A DNA stretch of 64,000 nucleotides from Opitutaceae bacterium (GTDB lineage Bacteria > Verrucomicrobiota > Verrucomicrobiia > Opitutales > Opitutaceae): NCBI GenBank assembly GCA_015075305.1, contig JABTUS010000001.1:248001-312000 (forward strand), written 5' to 3'. Below are positions 63,887-64,000 of the stretch, piece after piece. Below the pieces are notes generated by a model. The model worked only from the letters and a program-made list of their open reading frames with translations, did not search any database and was not told the origin of the DNA. The translations under genes were made by a program, and so were the position numbers. Within the stretch, counting starts at the first letter, position 1, and each line of letters begins with the position of its first letter.

Positions 63887-64000
63887 CTACGCCTTCCGCA
63901 CCTGCCCTGGCGTCGTGCGCACGGGCGCCATCGCGTTGCGCGTATCGATGATGCACGGCGCCCAGTCGGCCAGTTCCTGATAGTTCACGGACGCGTGGTT
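63887..64000 (-). CDS. nucleotide-sugar dehydrogenase, C-terminal end only
   Basis: The last 37 residues of a gene that enters from the right edge and stops at TAG 63887-63889. NYQELADWAPCIIDTRNAMA matches the C-terminus of UDP-glucose/UDP-GlcNAc dehydrogenases (the DTRN element), followed by the short tail PVRTTPGQVRKA. These enzymes oxidise a UDP-sugar to the uronic acid for polysaccharide synthesis, which fits the glycosyltransferase and exporter next to it. With only the end visible, the exact sugar cannot be told. Confidence 0.8.
   Translation of the reverse strand, partial: NHASVNYQELADWAPCIIDTRNAMAPVRTTPGQVRKA

Overview
The window is high-GC bacterial DNA that looks like a verrucomicrobial (Opitutaceae-like) chromosome. 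The case rests on a protein with a VPD-type PEP-CTERM tail, an exosortase next to a PrsT-like TPR lipoprotein, GTP-dependent PEP carboxykinase, kdsA (hence a lipopolysaccharide-type Gram-negative envelope), a prepilin peptidase, and start sites that often lack a clear Shine-Dalgarno. The taxonomic call is inference; no rRNA or tRNA gene is visible.

1-9.8 kb is an accessory region. It opens inside an Rhs polymorphic-toxin gene with an AT-richer tip and a small membrane protein behind it (candidate immunity). An IS4-family element (2387-4237) follows, with clear ends, an 11-bp target duplication and a passenger DUF6788 gene. Next is an orphan Rhs C-terminal cassette (nonsense codon and frameshift in the core) with a JAB/JAMM-like tip and a second candidate immunity gene, then smaller Rhs scraps, an IS110 transposase, an IS4 end remnant and a Phd/VapC toxin-antitoxin pair behind a perfect operator palindrome. 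Two 140-bp direct repeats bracket the IS110/toxin-antitoxin segment.

9.8-45 kb is mostly housekeeping: a moxR-DUF58-transglutaminase operon, nucleoside phosphorylase, EamA and AEC transporters, a TlpA-like thioredoxin, LysR/yggS, SirB1, aroE, prepilin peptidase, a POT peptide transporter, a 2OG-oxygenase, GT2, a two-domain methyltransferase, purE, an ECF sigma/membrane partner/RDD operon, pckG, an ACT protein, a PLP enzyme, yggU, surA-mfd and rsmE. Between 22.4 and 23.0 kb lies a small operon of two double-glycine-leader peptides, a 37-residue membrane peptide and a LuxR-type regulator whose receiver domain has lost its phosphoacceptor Asp. This is the best candidate for an undescribed peptide system here.

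45-51.7 kb holds a VPD-CTERM surface protein, an unusual lipoyl-E3-binding-KASIII fusion, kdsA, pyrG and an adenosine-kinase-like PfkB kinase. 52-64 kb is an envelope/exopolysaccharide region: PrsT-like TPR lipoprotein, exosortase, beta-barrel protein, glmS, ABC-2 exporter permease, glycosyltransferase and the end of a nucleotide-sugar dehydrogenase. Its intergenic gaps are filled with a dispersed repeat family: a 24-bp unit (19 copies in the window) that in three places forms the inverted ends of a 146-147-bp MITE-like element, next to CTCCGCG-type arrays. At one gene the repeat supplies the last codons and the stop.
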